Positions 23,849 through 32,759 of a DNA stretch of 39,164 bases are shown here, in pieces. The translations under genes and the position numbers were made by a program. Every line of letters begins with the position of its first letter. Position 1 is the first letter of the stretch. Source of the stretch: an uncultured Rikenella sp. (GTDB taxonomy: Bacteria; Bacteroidota; Bacteroidia; Bacteroidales; Rikenellaceae). The notes beneath the pieces were generated by a model. It saw nothing but the letters and a program-made list of their open reading frames with translations, was not told the origin of the DNA and did no database searches. Location: positions 1 to 39,164 of the forward strand of contig CANQXP010000014.1 of the NCBI GenBank assembly GCA_947627885.1, in the 5' to 3' direction.

Positions 23849-24248
23849 ATTGATTCTCAGGCTTCAATCCCGGTTATGGGCTTTGCAGGCGGCGGAGCGC
23901 GTCAGCGCGGAGCCGCAGTAAGGCGGAGGCGTTCATGTTGTGAAAGCCTCGGCTTGCACAACATGAACGGGCGGAGAGCGAGCAGCTCTGATGTCATCCC
24001 GCTCCGTGCGCCGAAGGCGCAGGGGGGAGCGGAGCGGGATGCAACCCGAATCGGGCAGTTACAGCCGACAAAACAGGCAACGCCTGCGCGTCAGCGGTGG
24101 CCTGCGCCTCCCCGCGCGCGGGACAAGTCCCACGCAGGCGCTCGCCACCGAAATAGCAGTAAGAACCTCAAGTTTGACCCACCGCTGACTCTGGGCCGAA
24201 AATAATCTTGGCCACAGATCCGTACCGTATTTCCTGCGGTTGCAATAG
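23849..24248. repeat. Intergenic repeat region, third family, copy B
   Basis: The ~400 bases between tamB and tamL hold no gene. They contain long inverted repeats: a stem around 23930-23979 (GTTCATGTTGTG with the matching CACAACATGAAC), a GCGCCGAAGGCGC hairpin near 24010-24020, and several GC-rich stems. The block at 24059-24097 matches 15958-15996 of the other copy. The sequence may attenuate or separate transcription of tamL from that of tamB. Confidence 0.65.
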
Positions 24249-27200
24249 CTATTCCGTTTGCGGCTCTGGCTCTTCGGTTATGACCGCTTCCTTGTTTTTA
24301 TAATCTTCTCGCCGCTCTTTGCGTTTCTCCTCCCGTTTGGCTTTTCGTTCGGCCTTGCGTTCCGCCTTTACTTCTTTTTTCTCCGGGGTCAGTTTGAACA
24401 GGTCGCGCAGCTTCAACACCTTTTTCCGCACCCCGAAGCCCACGCCCGTCTCGGTCACCTCGCCTTCGAGGATGCTCTCGAAATTGGTTTGGCGGAACAG
24501 CTTGAGGTACATGTTGTCGCGCTTCGTAAGCTGGTACTCCAGCGAGATGTCGTCCACCAGGTTTTCCGCCGCGTTCTGGTTCGGGTCGCCCCCGGTGCTG
24601 ACCTTGCCGCCCACGCTGACGCGCACCCGGTTGTCGAAAAATTTCTTGGAGAGCTTGTAGGAGTAGTCGGTACGCGTCCCGTCCGGCCCCGCCGAAGCGT
24701 CGTCGTAGGAGTCCACGCCGAAAGAGAGGTCCACCCCGGGGAGGCTGTTCTGGGCCCACTGGTTCAGCTCCTTGGCGATGAACGAGTTGAGCGGGTTGCC
24801 GGCGTTCACTTTGGCCGAGGTTCCCGGCCCGGAATAGGTGTTGTAGATCAGCAGGCTTATCGCCTGGTTCTGCCGTTGCTCGGCCGTCAGGGAGGCCAGT
24901 TGGTTCTGCAAAGTCAGGTCTTCGGGCGCCGAAAGGTCGAACTTCACGTCGAGGTTCTCCAGCGAGCCGCTGATGTTGATGCTGATTTCGAAATTGACTT
25001 GCCGGCTGGTCTGGTCCTCCAGGGTCACTGTCGTGCGCACCGTTTCGACCGCCCGGATGGCGAACGACGGGTCGGCGATGTCGCCCGTCCAGCTCACGTA
25101 GCCGCCCGGCGTGATCGAGAAGTCCTTGGCCGAGATCACAGGCGGGCTGTAACGCACCCGTCCGCCCGAAAGCTCGTACTTGCCCGCGAAGCGGGTGTCG
25201 CCCAGCCGGTTCATCGAATAGGTCAGGTCGCCGCCTCCCTGCAGGTCGATCCGGTTCTGGCCGTCTTCCGAGAGGAAGACAGACACCTCGACATCCTGGT
25301 CGATGGAGACGTTCATCTGCATGTTGATCCCGCCCAGCCTCAGCATCGATGGCGGCCGCACGGCATAGACCGTGGTCGTGTCGGTGAAGGCCGTGAAATT
25401 CACCACGTTCTGCGACTTGTCCTGAATGCCCATCGGCGAGTCCTGCATCACGTAGGTCACTTCGGTGCCGGTGAGCAGGTTCACGTCGCCCCGGATGTTC
25501 AGGGCGTCCAGCGGCCCGCGCGCCCGCGCCGAAAGGTCGGCGCTGGCCTGCCCGAAGATCATCGACCCCTCGCTGCGCGGCACGTTGATCAGCTGGAAAT
25601 CCGAAGCCTTGACGCGCAGGTCGGCCGTCACCTGCGAGAAATCGCCGATGTCGATGTTGCCGTTCACCGTCAGGCGGTGTTTGTTCGGGGCGATCAGCCC
25701 GAAATCTTTGAACAGCACTTTGTCCCCTTGCAGCACGATCGGGGTGTCCGTGATGCCGAACCGGGTGCCGATGGCCGCCACGTCCACCGCCGTGCTGTCG
25801 AACTTCAGCGAGCCGGCCAGATGCAAAGCCTTCATGCTCCCGTCCGCTTCGACGTGCCCTTTGAGCAGTCCCGACAGGCTGCCGGAGCCCTCCGGCAGGA
25901 ACGGGTTGGCCGCCGCCAGGGGGATGCCCGGAATATCGGCCGTCAGCCGTACTGCTGCAAGGGTATCGGCCTTGTTAAAGCGACCGTTTACCGATAAGGC
26001 CGTTTTCCGGTCGATCAGCAGGGTTGCCGAACCCCGTTGGCCGGAGAGCGTGTCGGTGCGGTAGGCGAGATTCAGGCCGATATCGCCCACGCGCCGGCTG
26101 TCGTAGAGCAATGTGTCGATCGTCAGGTTCCCCTTGGCGGCCATCGTGCTGTCCGACATGCCGAACGTCAGGTCGGCCCCCAGCCGGCCGCTGATCGGCG
26201 GGGCCGTGGGCAGGACTTTCAGCACGCCTCCGATGCTGATCCCTTGCAGCCCCAGCCGGATGCTGCCGCGCGGCATGTCCTCCTCGCTGACCGATTGCAG
26301 CGAGAAGGACTGGCCGGGCCGCGTCACGCGCAGGTCGGCGGCCAGCGTCCTGTCGAATCCGTAGCGCACGTAGTTGCCGTCGTTTACCGACCATTGGGCG
26401 AAGCCGAAGACCGGCCGGTTCGGGAGCAGGTTCACCGTCACGGAGCTGTCCTCCAATGTCGCCCGGAGCCCGAAATCCAGTCCCGTGCCTTTTTGGAGGT
26501 CGCGCTGCGACAAGTGGATCAGGCCCGTGTTGCCCTGCGCATGGCCGTACAGAGCGACGTTACCCATGCGGTTTTTGTTGCCCGGCCTGTTGGCCAGCCG
26601 CAGGTAGTATTGCAGTTGTCCGTTCCGTCCGCCGATGTCAGCGGTCAGCGTGTCGAGGACGATCCCCCGCGTCGAGAACTGGTTGACTTCGGCCTTGAAA
26701 CCGAACGGCCTGCCGTCCCCCGCCGAGGCCGTGAGGGTGGCCCGTCCGAAGCCCGCTCCCTGCGAACGCAGGTAGATGTTCAGGATGTTGTTGCGGGCGG
26801 CGCGGAAATCGAGCCGGAACGGCGGCAGGAGCCGTTCGAGCGTGTCGGTGTTTACGCACCCGGCCCCGATCTGGTACTTCACGGCAGCCGCCGTCCGTGC
26901 CAGGGCGGCGGTGAGGGAGTCGAGCCTCCGTTCCGTCCGGAAGGTCAGTTTCAGGTCGCCCGAACTGACTCCGGCCTGCACATGCGCGGTGTCCGCTTCG
27001 GCGGTCAGCGAAGTGTACGGCACCAGGCTTTCGAAAGTCCCGTAGCGTATCCTCAGCGAGTCGAGGTCTAACGCGGCGGCGTAAGAATCCCAATTTGTGG
27101 CATAGGCTTTCGCTTCGAGGTGCGTCGAAGCGGTGGCCACCTCGTCCACGAAGTGCATTTGTTGCAGGTCGAGCGTGCGGATATTGCCGAAGATCCCGGC

Positions 27201-29072
27201 CTCCTGTTTTTGCGCCGTCAGCATGCCGCCCAGCCGCAGGTCGGCCTTCAAAGCGGCGTTGTCGCTGGTCAGCCGCCCGTCCAGCCGGTTGTCCGCCAGC
27301 TGCACCGTGAGGTCGATGTCTTTATAATCGAAAAGGTTGTATTCCGCCTGTGCGATCCGCAGTTCGGCCTGCGTCGCGGTTCGGGGCGAGAGGAAGTCGA
27401 ATCCGTGGCCCTCCGCCTTGAGCGCCAGCGTCGCGAAACCCAGCGAATCGGCGGGCAGGAACCGGAAGAGCGGCAGGCTGTCGATCTTCACGTCCGCCCG
27501 GTAGCGTTCCCCTTTCGGGCTGAACGAACCGTCCACAGCCACCCGGCCCTCGGCGGCCTGCAAAGCCATATTCCCGCTGTAAGTCCCCGGCACGGCCTGC
27601 GCCTCGCCCCGGAACCGCAGTGGCGGCAGGGTGATGCCTTTGGGCAGGAATGCCGCCAACAACTGCGGGTCGGTCACCGCTCCCCCGAAAGTCGCTTTGC
27701 CGTCCGTTTTCTCCGGCACGGTGAGCGACCGTACCCGTCCTTGGGCGGTGAAGTCCAGCACTTTGGGCAGCGACAGGGCCAGTTTGTCCAGCCGCAGTTC
27801 GCCCAGCGTTCCCGACAAGCGGGCGTCGAGCGTCAGGTCTCGTCCGGCCAGCTTGCGGCGCAGGGTGTCGCCCAACTCCACCAGCCGGAAAATGTCGGCC
27901 GTTCCGAGCGTGACCGCCAGGTTCGCATCCACCGGGGCGGCCGGCTCCATCGAGGCGATGCCCGCCCCGGCGGAAAGGTCGGCCCGGATCGAGGAAGCGA
28001 GGGTCTGCAACCGGAAGCCACGCAGGGCATAACCCGCGCTGTCCATCGCTATCCGGCCCTGCGCTTCGGTCACCGACAGGCCCGAACGCTCCGTGAAGGA
28101 CAGTTCGGCCAGTATGGCACGTATCTCCGTCCCCCGGTTGAAAACCGAGTCCAGCTTGAGGTTCAGGCCGCTCACCTCGATATGGTGTGGGTCGAAACCT
28201 TCGACCGGAGTGCCGTAAGGCAACCCGTAGCGGGCCTCGTTCTCAGCCAGCCGCACCTGGGTCACGCGTACCGTCCACGGTAGGCTGGCCGCGGTGTCTG
28301 CTGGCGCCGGGGGCGCCGGACGAGCGGCTTGCGGAACGGAGGCAGTGTCGGCCAGGTAGGCGTAATTCCCCTTCTCGATCAGCACGCTGCCTGCCGCGAT
28401 CATCTGGGCTCCCAGATCGACCGTGCAGGAGTCGACGCTCCCGGAGGCGATCCGGGCCGTCAGGTCGGTCACGGCCGGAGAGGTGTGCATCGTGAACGCG
28501 ATATCGTCGAGGGTCAGCTTTTCGGCCACGATCCTCCACAGAAGCGGTGCGGAGGCCGTGTCGACAGCCGTCGTGTCGCTCTGCGCTTCGCCCAGCGCCA
28601 GCCGCACGTCGCCGCCGCTGAGCCGGATCGTCGGCACGTGGGCGACCTGTGCGCTTAAGTCCACGTTATCGGCTTCGAGGGCGAACTCCTTGACCCGTAC
28701 CTGCAAGTCCATCGCTCCGGTGGTGTCCGCCAGGTGGAACGAGGCGTCGCCGAAGGTGAATCGTTTCACGACCACCTCTTTGCGCAGCAGCGGCAGCAGG
28801 GAGACATCGGCCCGCAGGGTGCGGCAGCTGAACAGCGTATCCCCTGCGTTGGTAACGGCCTGCGCATCGTCCACGGCCAGCCGCAGCGGGAATTTCAGCC
28901 GGAGCCGCTCCACGGAGAGCTGCATACCGAGGTTCTCGGAGACGTACCGGACGGCTTTTTTCTTGATGAAATCCTGCACCGGAGGCAGGTAAAGGGCGAC
29001 CAAAAGCAATAAAACCAACCCAAGCAGGATGGCCAGCACGCGCAACGTATATTTGATGATCTTCCGGGCCAT
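24249..29072 (-). CDS. tamB: TamB: translocation/assembly module subunit
   Basis: The 1607-residue protein is anchored in the inner membrane by one N-terminal helix (MARKIIKYTLRVLAILLGLV..., residues 8-30) and then forms a very long beta-rich periplasmic region that bridges to the outer membrane. The C-terminal DUF490/TamB domain is recognisable from about residue 1200 and includes LTAEQRQNQAISLLIYNTYSG and NQWAQNSLPGVDLSFGVDSY. It is longer than the E. coli protein (about 1260 residues), as expected for Bacteroidota. The last ~45 residues are a Lys/Glu/Arg-rich tail. ATG 29072 is chosen because it directly precedes the membrane helix. Lipid transport or outer-membrane-protein insertion with TamL is inferred. 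Confidence 0.92.
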   Translation of the reverse strand: MARKIIKYTLRVLAILLGLVLLLLVALYLPPVQDFIKKKAVRYVSENLGMQLSVERLRLKFPLRLAVDDAQAVTNAGDTLFSCRTLRADVSLLPLLRKEVVVKRFTFGDASFHLADTTGAMDLQVRVKEFALEADNVDLSAQVAHVPTIRLSGGDVRLALGEAQSDTTAVDTASAPLLWRIVAEKLTLDDIAFTMHTSPAVTDLTARIASGSVDSCTVDLGAQMIAAGSVLIEKGNYAYLADTASVPQAARPAPPAPADTAASLPWTVRVTQVRLAENEARYGLPYGTPVEGFDPHHIEVSGLNLKLDSVFNRGTEIRAILAELSFTERSGLSVTEAQGRIAMDSAGYALRGFRLQTLASSIRADLSAGAGIASMEPAAPVDANLAVTLGTADIFRLVELGDTLRRKLAGRDLTLDARLSGTLGELRLDKLALSLPKVLDFTAQGRVRSLTVPEKTDGKATFGGAVTDPQLLAAFLPKGITLPPLRFRGEAQAVPGTYSGNMALQAAEGRVAVDGSFSPKGERYRADVKIDSLPLFRFLPADSLGFATLALKAEGHGFDFLSPRTATQAELRIAQAEYNLFDYKDIDLTVQLADNRLDGRLTSDNAALKADLRLGGMLTAQKQEAGIFGNIRTLDLQQMHFVDEVATASTHLEAKAYATNWDSYAAALDLDSLRIRYGTFESLVPYTSLTAEADTAHVQAGVSSGDLKLTFRTERRLDSLTAALARTAAAVKYQIGAGCVNTDTLERLLPPFRLDFRAARNNILNIYLRSQGAGFGRATLTASAGDGRPFGFKAEVNQFSTRGIVLDTLTADIGGRNGQLQYYLRLANRPGNKNRMGNVALYGHAQGNTGLIHLSQRDLQKGTGLDFGLRATLEDSSVTVNLLPNRPVFGFAQWSVNDGNYVRYGFDRTLAADLRVTRPGQSFSLQSVSEEDMPRGSIRLGLQGISIGGVLKVLPTAPPISGRLGADLTFGMSDSTMAAKGNLTIDTLLYDSRRVGDIGLNLAYRTDTLSGQRGSATLLIDRKTALSVNGRFNKADTLAAVRLTADIPGIPLAAANPFLPEGSGSLSGLLKGHVEADGSMKALHLAGSLKFDSTAVDVAAIGTRFGITDTPIVLQGDKVLFKDFGLIAPNKHRLTVNGNIDIGDFSQVTADLRVKASDFQLINVPRSEGSMIFGQASADLSARARGPLDALNIRGDVNLLTGTEVTYVMQDSPMGIQDKSQNVVNFTAFTDTTTVYAVRPPSMLRLGGINMQMNVSIDQDVEVSVFLSEDGQNRIDLQGGGDLTYSMNRLGDTRFAGKYELSGGRVRYSPPVISAKDFSITPGGYVSWTGDIADPSFAIRAVETVRTTVTLEDQTSRQVNFEISINISGSLENLDVKFDLSAPEDLTLQNQLASLTAEQRQNQAISLLIYNTYSGPGTSAKVNAGNPLNSFIAKELNQWAQNSLPGVDLSFGVDSYDDASAGPDGTRTDYSYKLSKKFFDNRVRVSVGGKVSTGGDPNQNAAENLVDDISLEYQLTKRDNMYLKLFRQTNFESILEGEVTETGVGFGVRKKVLKLRDLFKLTPEKKEVKAERKAERKAKREEKRKERREDYKNKEAVITEEPEPQTE

Positions 29073-29176
29073 GGACCGCTGGGGGAGTAGTAAATACAGT
29101 GGGATAGGTAAGGTTTGTTGCCGTATATTGCAAAATCTGTTCCTAAGATAGTATTTCCACCGGAATTTTAAAAGCC

Positions 29177-29184
29177 TATATTTG
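29177..29184 (+). promoter_or_regulatory. Possible -7 element for the LUD-domain gene
   Basis: TATATTTG matches TAnnTTTG, and TTTC lies 19 bases upstream as a near -33. A second candidate, TATGTTTG at 29255-29262, is nearer the ATG at 29302 but lacks a -33 match. Confidence 0.45.
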
Positions 29185-29301
29185 CAGGCGTGGGGAAACG
29201 CTCGGCCGGGCCGAGTCAGGCAGGTGCCGGGACGGCCGGCAGTCTCTTTTTTAGTATGTTTGTAAGCGGCCGGGCCGCATGACTTTTTAAATTCCGGGAT
29301 T

Positions 29302-29955
29302 ATGGCAGACCACATTTTCGATTACTGGCAGCGGCGGCTGGACGACCTGGCCCGCGTACTGGAGAAGCATGGCTTTGCGGCTGAGGTGGCGGCGACGGCG
29401 GCGGATGCCCGCGACCGGATCCGCCGCGCGGTGGAGGAGATGGCACCGAAATCGGTGGGTTATGCCGATTCGCTTACGCTGCGGGCCACGGGTGCGCTGG
29501 ATATGTTGCGCTCCGATCCGCGGTGGGAGTTCATCGACGGCTTCGACCGGTCGAAACCGCGGGAGGAAAATCTCGAACGGCGTCGGCAGGCATTGATGAC
29601 GGACTTGTTCCTGACAGGGGCGAATGCGGTGACGGAGAGCGGGACGCTGGTGTGGCTCGACATGGTGGGCAACCGCATCGGCGGGGTCAGTTTCGGGCCG
29701 CGGCGGGTGATCCTGACTGTCGGCCGTAACAAACTGGTCAAGGATCTGGAGGAGGCTATGCGGCGCATCAAGACGGTAGCGGCGCCGCTGAACGCACGGG
29801 CGCACGAGCATTTCAAAACGCCCTGCCAGATCACGTCGCGGTGCCACGACTGCGCCAGCCCGGACCGGATCTGCAATACGTGGCTGGTGATGGAGCGGTG
29901 CTACCCCAAGGAGCGTATCCGGGTGGTGCTGGTCAATGAGGATCTGGGGTACTGA
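29302..29955 (+). CDS. LUD-domain (LutC-like) protein
   Basis: The 217-residue protein matches the LUD (DUF162) family: VGYADSLTLRATGALDML (residues 52-69), ANAVTESGTLVWLDMVGNR (107-125) and VILTVGRNKLV. In Lut systems such proteins help oxidise lactate, but here no lutA or lutB is adjacent, so the role is uncertain. The C-terminus has a cysteine cluster (Cys175, then SRCHDCASPDRICN) that may bind a metal. It is divergent from tamB and followed, after 12 bases, by structured unit 5. Confidence 0.85.
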   Translation: MADHIFDYWQRRLDDLARVLEKHGFAAEVAATAADARDRIRRAVEEMAPKSVGYADSLTLRATGALDMLRSDPRWEFIDGFDRSKPREENLERRRQALMTDLFLTGANAVTESGTLVWLDMVGNRIGGVSFGPRRVILTVGRNKLVKDLEEAMRRIKTVAAPLNARAHEHFKTPCQITSRCHDCASPDRICNTWLVMERCYPKERIRVVLVNEDLGY

Positions 29956-29967
29956 TATTTTCTGACC

Positions 29968-30377
29968 AAAGGAACGGCGTGCCTTGTTTCCGGAGTGTCT
30001 GTGGCCTTTTGCCGGGTTACGGGCAGGGCGAACGATAAATTCAGCGGCCCTCTTATCCCTGTCTGGGGTGAGGTAAGGAAATGACAGTCCGTGCGTTGGG
30101 CGACTTCCCGCGGACTGCCTTCCGAGCGGCCGCTCGGCTTACTTGCGTGCGCGGGCCCCGCCCCGGGCTACCGCGACGCAGGTAACAATGGCCTCTTCGG
30201 CGCATTGGGTGGCGTCGGCAACAACGGATACAGCTGGTCGTCGGCGGTCAGCGGCACCAACGCGCTGCGTTTGAATTTCAACTCGACGAACCTCGATCCC
30301 AGCAACGCGACCAACCGCGCCCACGGCTTTCAGGTGCGGTGCCTCCAAGTATTTATCGGGCGCGCCGTTCCCTTTTT
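29968..30377 (+). repeat. Lectin-bearing structured unit 5 (isolated copy)
   Basis: This copy lies 28 kb from the array. Its terminal helix joins AAAGGAACGGCG (29968-29979) to 30363-30375 (12 bp, one bulged C), with a T-run to 30377. TTCCGGAGTG leads into a hairpin with GTCTG/CGGGC and GGC/GCC stems (29997-30024). GATAAAT at 30034-30040 pairs with ATTTATC at 30351-30357. A CAGTCCG/CGGACTG hairpin is at 30085-30117. The lectin-like frame runs from GYRDAGNN to VRCLQVF. Bases 30208-30267 are almost the same as 148-207 in unit 1. No promoter or complete lectin gene is attached. Confidence 0.75.
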
Positions 30378-30485
30378 CTTTTGTGTTTTGAGTTTGCTGG
30401 CCATTAGGGAGCGGTGGGATGGTTCCCGTGGCAACGGCATTGCGCCCCGGAAGGGGTGTGGGCGGCTTCGAGATGCCGCTCCGGA

Positions 30486-31628
30486 TTATATCTTTACTTT
30501 ATTTGCCCTCGGACGCACCCCCGGCACCCGCTTGTGGCGGTCGTTCGCATCGGGATTGCCGCTGCCGCGGAAATGCGGTGTGCTCGTTTGTCCCAGGTAT
30601 AGCTCGGTCAGCCGTGCCACCGCATAATCCTCCAATGTATCGATCGGGATGATTTGCCAATCATCCGGCAGTTCTATCGCCGTCAGGTCAGGCACTTCGA
30701 TCCGGTGGAACACCGCGTGGATAATGCGGTGCGAAAGCACATGCTTCGGCATCCGCACCGATCCCCGCAAGACGAAATCCGCGAAGGGCAATGACAAAAT
30801 TTCGAACTCCGCCTCGGACGGTGTTTCGATAAGCGGGAATTCGTAGAGTCCCCGCCAGATGTCGTTCCCGTCGCGGCGGCAGACCGCCGTTCGTCCTTCC
30901 CGGTCGGTGATGTGCAGGTAGTTGAACCAGCGCGGGGTCTGGGCCGTTTTGCCCTGTTTGACCGGGCGGCTGCCGATTGTTCCGTTTTTCAGGGCCAGAC
31001 AGCTCCCGGCCAGCGGGCACACCGGGCACTGCGGCGAGCGCGGCGTGCAGACCAAGGCCCCCAACTCCATAACGGCCTGGTTGTAAAGTCCCGCACCTTT
31101 TTGGTGCGGCGAGGCGAGGTAGTCGTTCAGCAGTTCCGCTGCCGCGGCGGCGAACTCCTTTTTGCCCGCCGTTGTGTCGATCGGGGTGTCGATGTCCAGC
31201 AGGCGGCCCAGCACCCGGTAGACGTTCCCGTCCACCACGGCGTAGGGCGCGTCGGTCGCGAAGGAGACGATGGCGGCGGCAGTGTAGTCGCCGATCCCTT
31301 TCAAAGCCCTGACGGCGGCGTATTCCGTGGGGAATACGCCGCCGTGCTCCGCGACGACCTGTTTCGCCGCCGCGTGCAGGTTGCGGGCGCGGCTGTAATA
31401 GCCCAGCCCCTGCCACAGTTTGAGGACTTCGTCTTCCGTGGCCGCCGCCAGTTCGGCGACGTCCGGGAAACGCCCGGTGAAGCGGTTGTAATATTCCAGT
31501 CCCTGCGCCACGCGGGTCTGCTGGAGGATCACTTCCGAGAGCCAGATGCGGTACGGGTCGCGGGTCTCGCGCCACGGCAGGGAGCGGTGGTTGCGGAGGT
31601 ACCAGTGGGTCAGTGCGGCGTAGTCCAT
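30486..31628 (-). CDS. mutY: A/G-specific adenine glycosylase, MutY
   Basis: MutY removes adenine mispaired with 8-oxoguanine. The 380-residue protein has catalytic Glu32 in SEVILQQTRV, the helix-hairpin-helix LKGIGDYTAAAI (109-120) with Asp133 in VVDGNVYRV, and the [4Fe-4S] cysteines Cys194, Cys201, Cys204 and Cys210. The C-terminal NUDIX-like 8-oxoG recognition domain covers about residues 220-350. The last ~25 residues are a basic tail. It is the last gene of the lysR-mqnB-ybaK-mutY operon, 4 bases after ybaK. Confidence 0.96.
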   Translation of the reverse strand: MDYAALTHWYLRNHRSLPWRETRDPYRIWLSEVILQQTRVAQGLEYYNRFTGRFPDVAELAAATEDEVLKLWQGLGYYSRARNLHAAAKQVVAEHGGVFPTEYAAVRALKGIGDYTAAAIVSFATDAPYAVVDGNVYRVLGRLLDIDTPIDTTAGKKEFAAAAAELLNDYLASPHQKGAGLYNQAVMELGALVCTPRSPQCPVCPLAGSCLALKNGTIGSRPVKQGKTAQTPRWFNYLHITDREGRTAVCRRDGNDIWRGLYEFPLIETPSEAEFEILSLPFADFVLRGSVRMPKHVLSHRIIHAVFHRIEVPDLTAIELPDDWQIIPIDTLEDYAVARLTELYLGQTSTPHFRGSGNPDANDRHKRVPGVRPRANKVKI

Positions 31629-31632
31629 CGTG

Positions 31633-32130
31633 TTATTCGGCTTCCGGGCTCTGGTCGGGTGTGAGCGGGGCGACTTTCAGGCGGGCGAAGCGGATCAGGT
31701 CGTCCGGGGAGATCCGGATCTGCATGCCGCGCACGCCGGCGCTGATGTAGATATGGCTGAAGTCTTGGCATGTCCGGTCGATATAGCCTGGGAAGGTGCG
31801 TTTCATGCCTATGGGCGAGCATCCGCCGCGGATGTATCCGGTGGTTTCCAGCAACTCGCGCAGGTGGATCATGGCGGTGCTTTTGTTTCCGGAGACTTTG
31901 GCCGCTGCTTTGAGGTCGACTTCGCGGTCGCCGGGGATGATGCAGACGAAGACGCCGCTGCGGTCGCCGCGCATGACGAGGGTTTTGAATACCTGCCGGA
32001 TGTCTTCGTGCAGCTGTTCGGCGACGTGTCCGGCGTCGAGGTGCTCTTCGTCCACCTGGTAGGGGATCAGGTCATAGCCAATCCCGGCCCTGTCCAGCAG
32101 CCGGGCGGCGTTCGTTTTCGATAATTTCAT
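31633..32130 (-). CDS. ybaK: Cys-tRNA(Pro)/Cys-tRNA deacylase, YbaK/EbsC type
   Basis: This enzyme hydrolyses mischarged Cys-tRNA(Pro). The 165-residue product starts MKLSKTNAARLLDRAGIGYD and shows the YbaK core: EDIRQVFKTLVMRGD, CIIPGDREVDLKAAAKVSGNK (with the catalytic-site Lys) and the GYIRGGCSPIGMK block. Its ATG overlaps the mqnB stop codon by 4 bases (ATGA), so translation is coupled. Confidence 0.93.
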   Translation of the reverse strand: MKLSKTNAARLLDRAGIGYDLIPYQVDEEHLDAGHVAEQLHEDIRQVFKTLVMRGDRSGVFVCIIPGDREVDLKAAAKVSGNKSTAMIHLRELLETTGYIRGGCSPIGMKRTFPGYIDRTCQDFSHIYISAGVRGMQIRISPDDLIRFARLKVAPLTPDQSPEAE

Positions 32131-32759
32131 AATTTAGATAGGTTATAATCGGGTAGGTTTTTCAATAATATGCCGAGTCCCTGAGCAAGGGAATCGAGTG
32201 CTTCGGGTATGCGCCATTGGCTGCGCGGGTCACCTACATGGTTCGAAACGGAGCGCACCTGCAAAAAAGGTGCCTTTTCCTCCGCGCAGACCCTGAAAAA
32301 TGCCGCGCCCTCCATGGATTCGAGTGCCTCGCTGCCCCGCAGCGGCAGGGGTGAGCACGCGCTGTTGGCCGAGCGGGCGCAGATAATGCGGAATTGCCCG
32401 CGCAGCGGCTCGGCGTAAGGGCATACGACGGTTTCTGCCTCTGCGAGGGTGTCGAACGGTTCGAACCGTCCCGTTTCGGGCCGCCAGGCGCCCAGGTCGG
32501 CCTGGTAGTCGCTCCCCACCAGTACGGTGTCGGCCACCGAAAGGTGTTTCCGGGGCAAGGCCCCGGCGATCCCGGCCTGGACGATCAGGGCGGGACGATG
32601 GTTGCATATGATCTTTAAGGTCGCGGCGGCGGTGGCCCCGGCGCCCATGCCTCCGACGTGCCACGACAGCTCGTGTCCGGCATAGCTGTCACCCAAGTGG
32701 GCGCGCAGGGGATGTTGTTCCAGTTCGGTGGCGGTGAGGATGGCTACGGGGCTTGTCAT
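32127..32759 (-). CDS. mqnB: Futalosine hydrolase, MqnB
   Basis: MqnB cleaves futalosine to dehypoxanthinyl futalosine in the alternative menaquinone pathway. The 210-residue protein is of the nucleoside phosphorylase/hydrolase superfamily: GGMGAGATAAAT near residue 36, ALIVQAGIAGAL (57-68) and ESMEGAAFF (147-155), the purine-site block. RSVSNHVGDP near 168 fits futalosine hydrolases rather than MTA/SAH nucleosidases. It overlaps both neighbours by 4 bases (lysR stop and ybaK start). mqnD at 1797 belongs to the same pathway. Confidence 0.88.
   Translation of the reverse strand: MTSPVAILTATELEQHPLRAHLGDSYAGHELSWHVGGMGAGATAAATLKIICNHRPALIVQAGIAGALPRKHLSVADTVLVGSDYQADLGAWRPETGRFEPFDTLAEAETVVCPYAEPLRGQFRIICARSANSACSPLPLRGSEALESMEGAAFFRVCAEEKAPFLQVRSVSNHVGDPRSQWRIPEALDSLAQGLGILLKNLPDYNLSKL

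Noticed and set aside
29968-30485. Short plus-strand frames after unit 5 (30414-30652)
   Set aside because: They overlap the 3' end of mutY in antisense and have no recognisable features.
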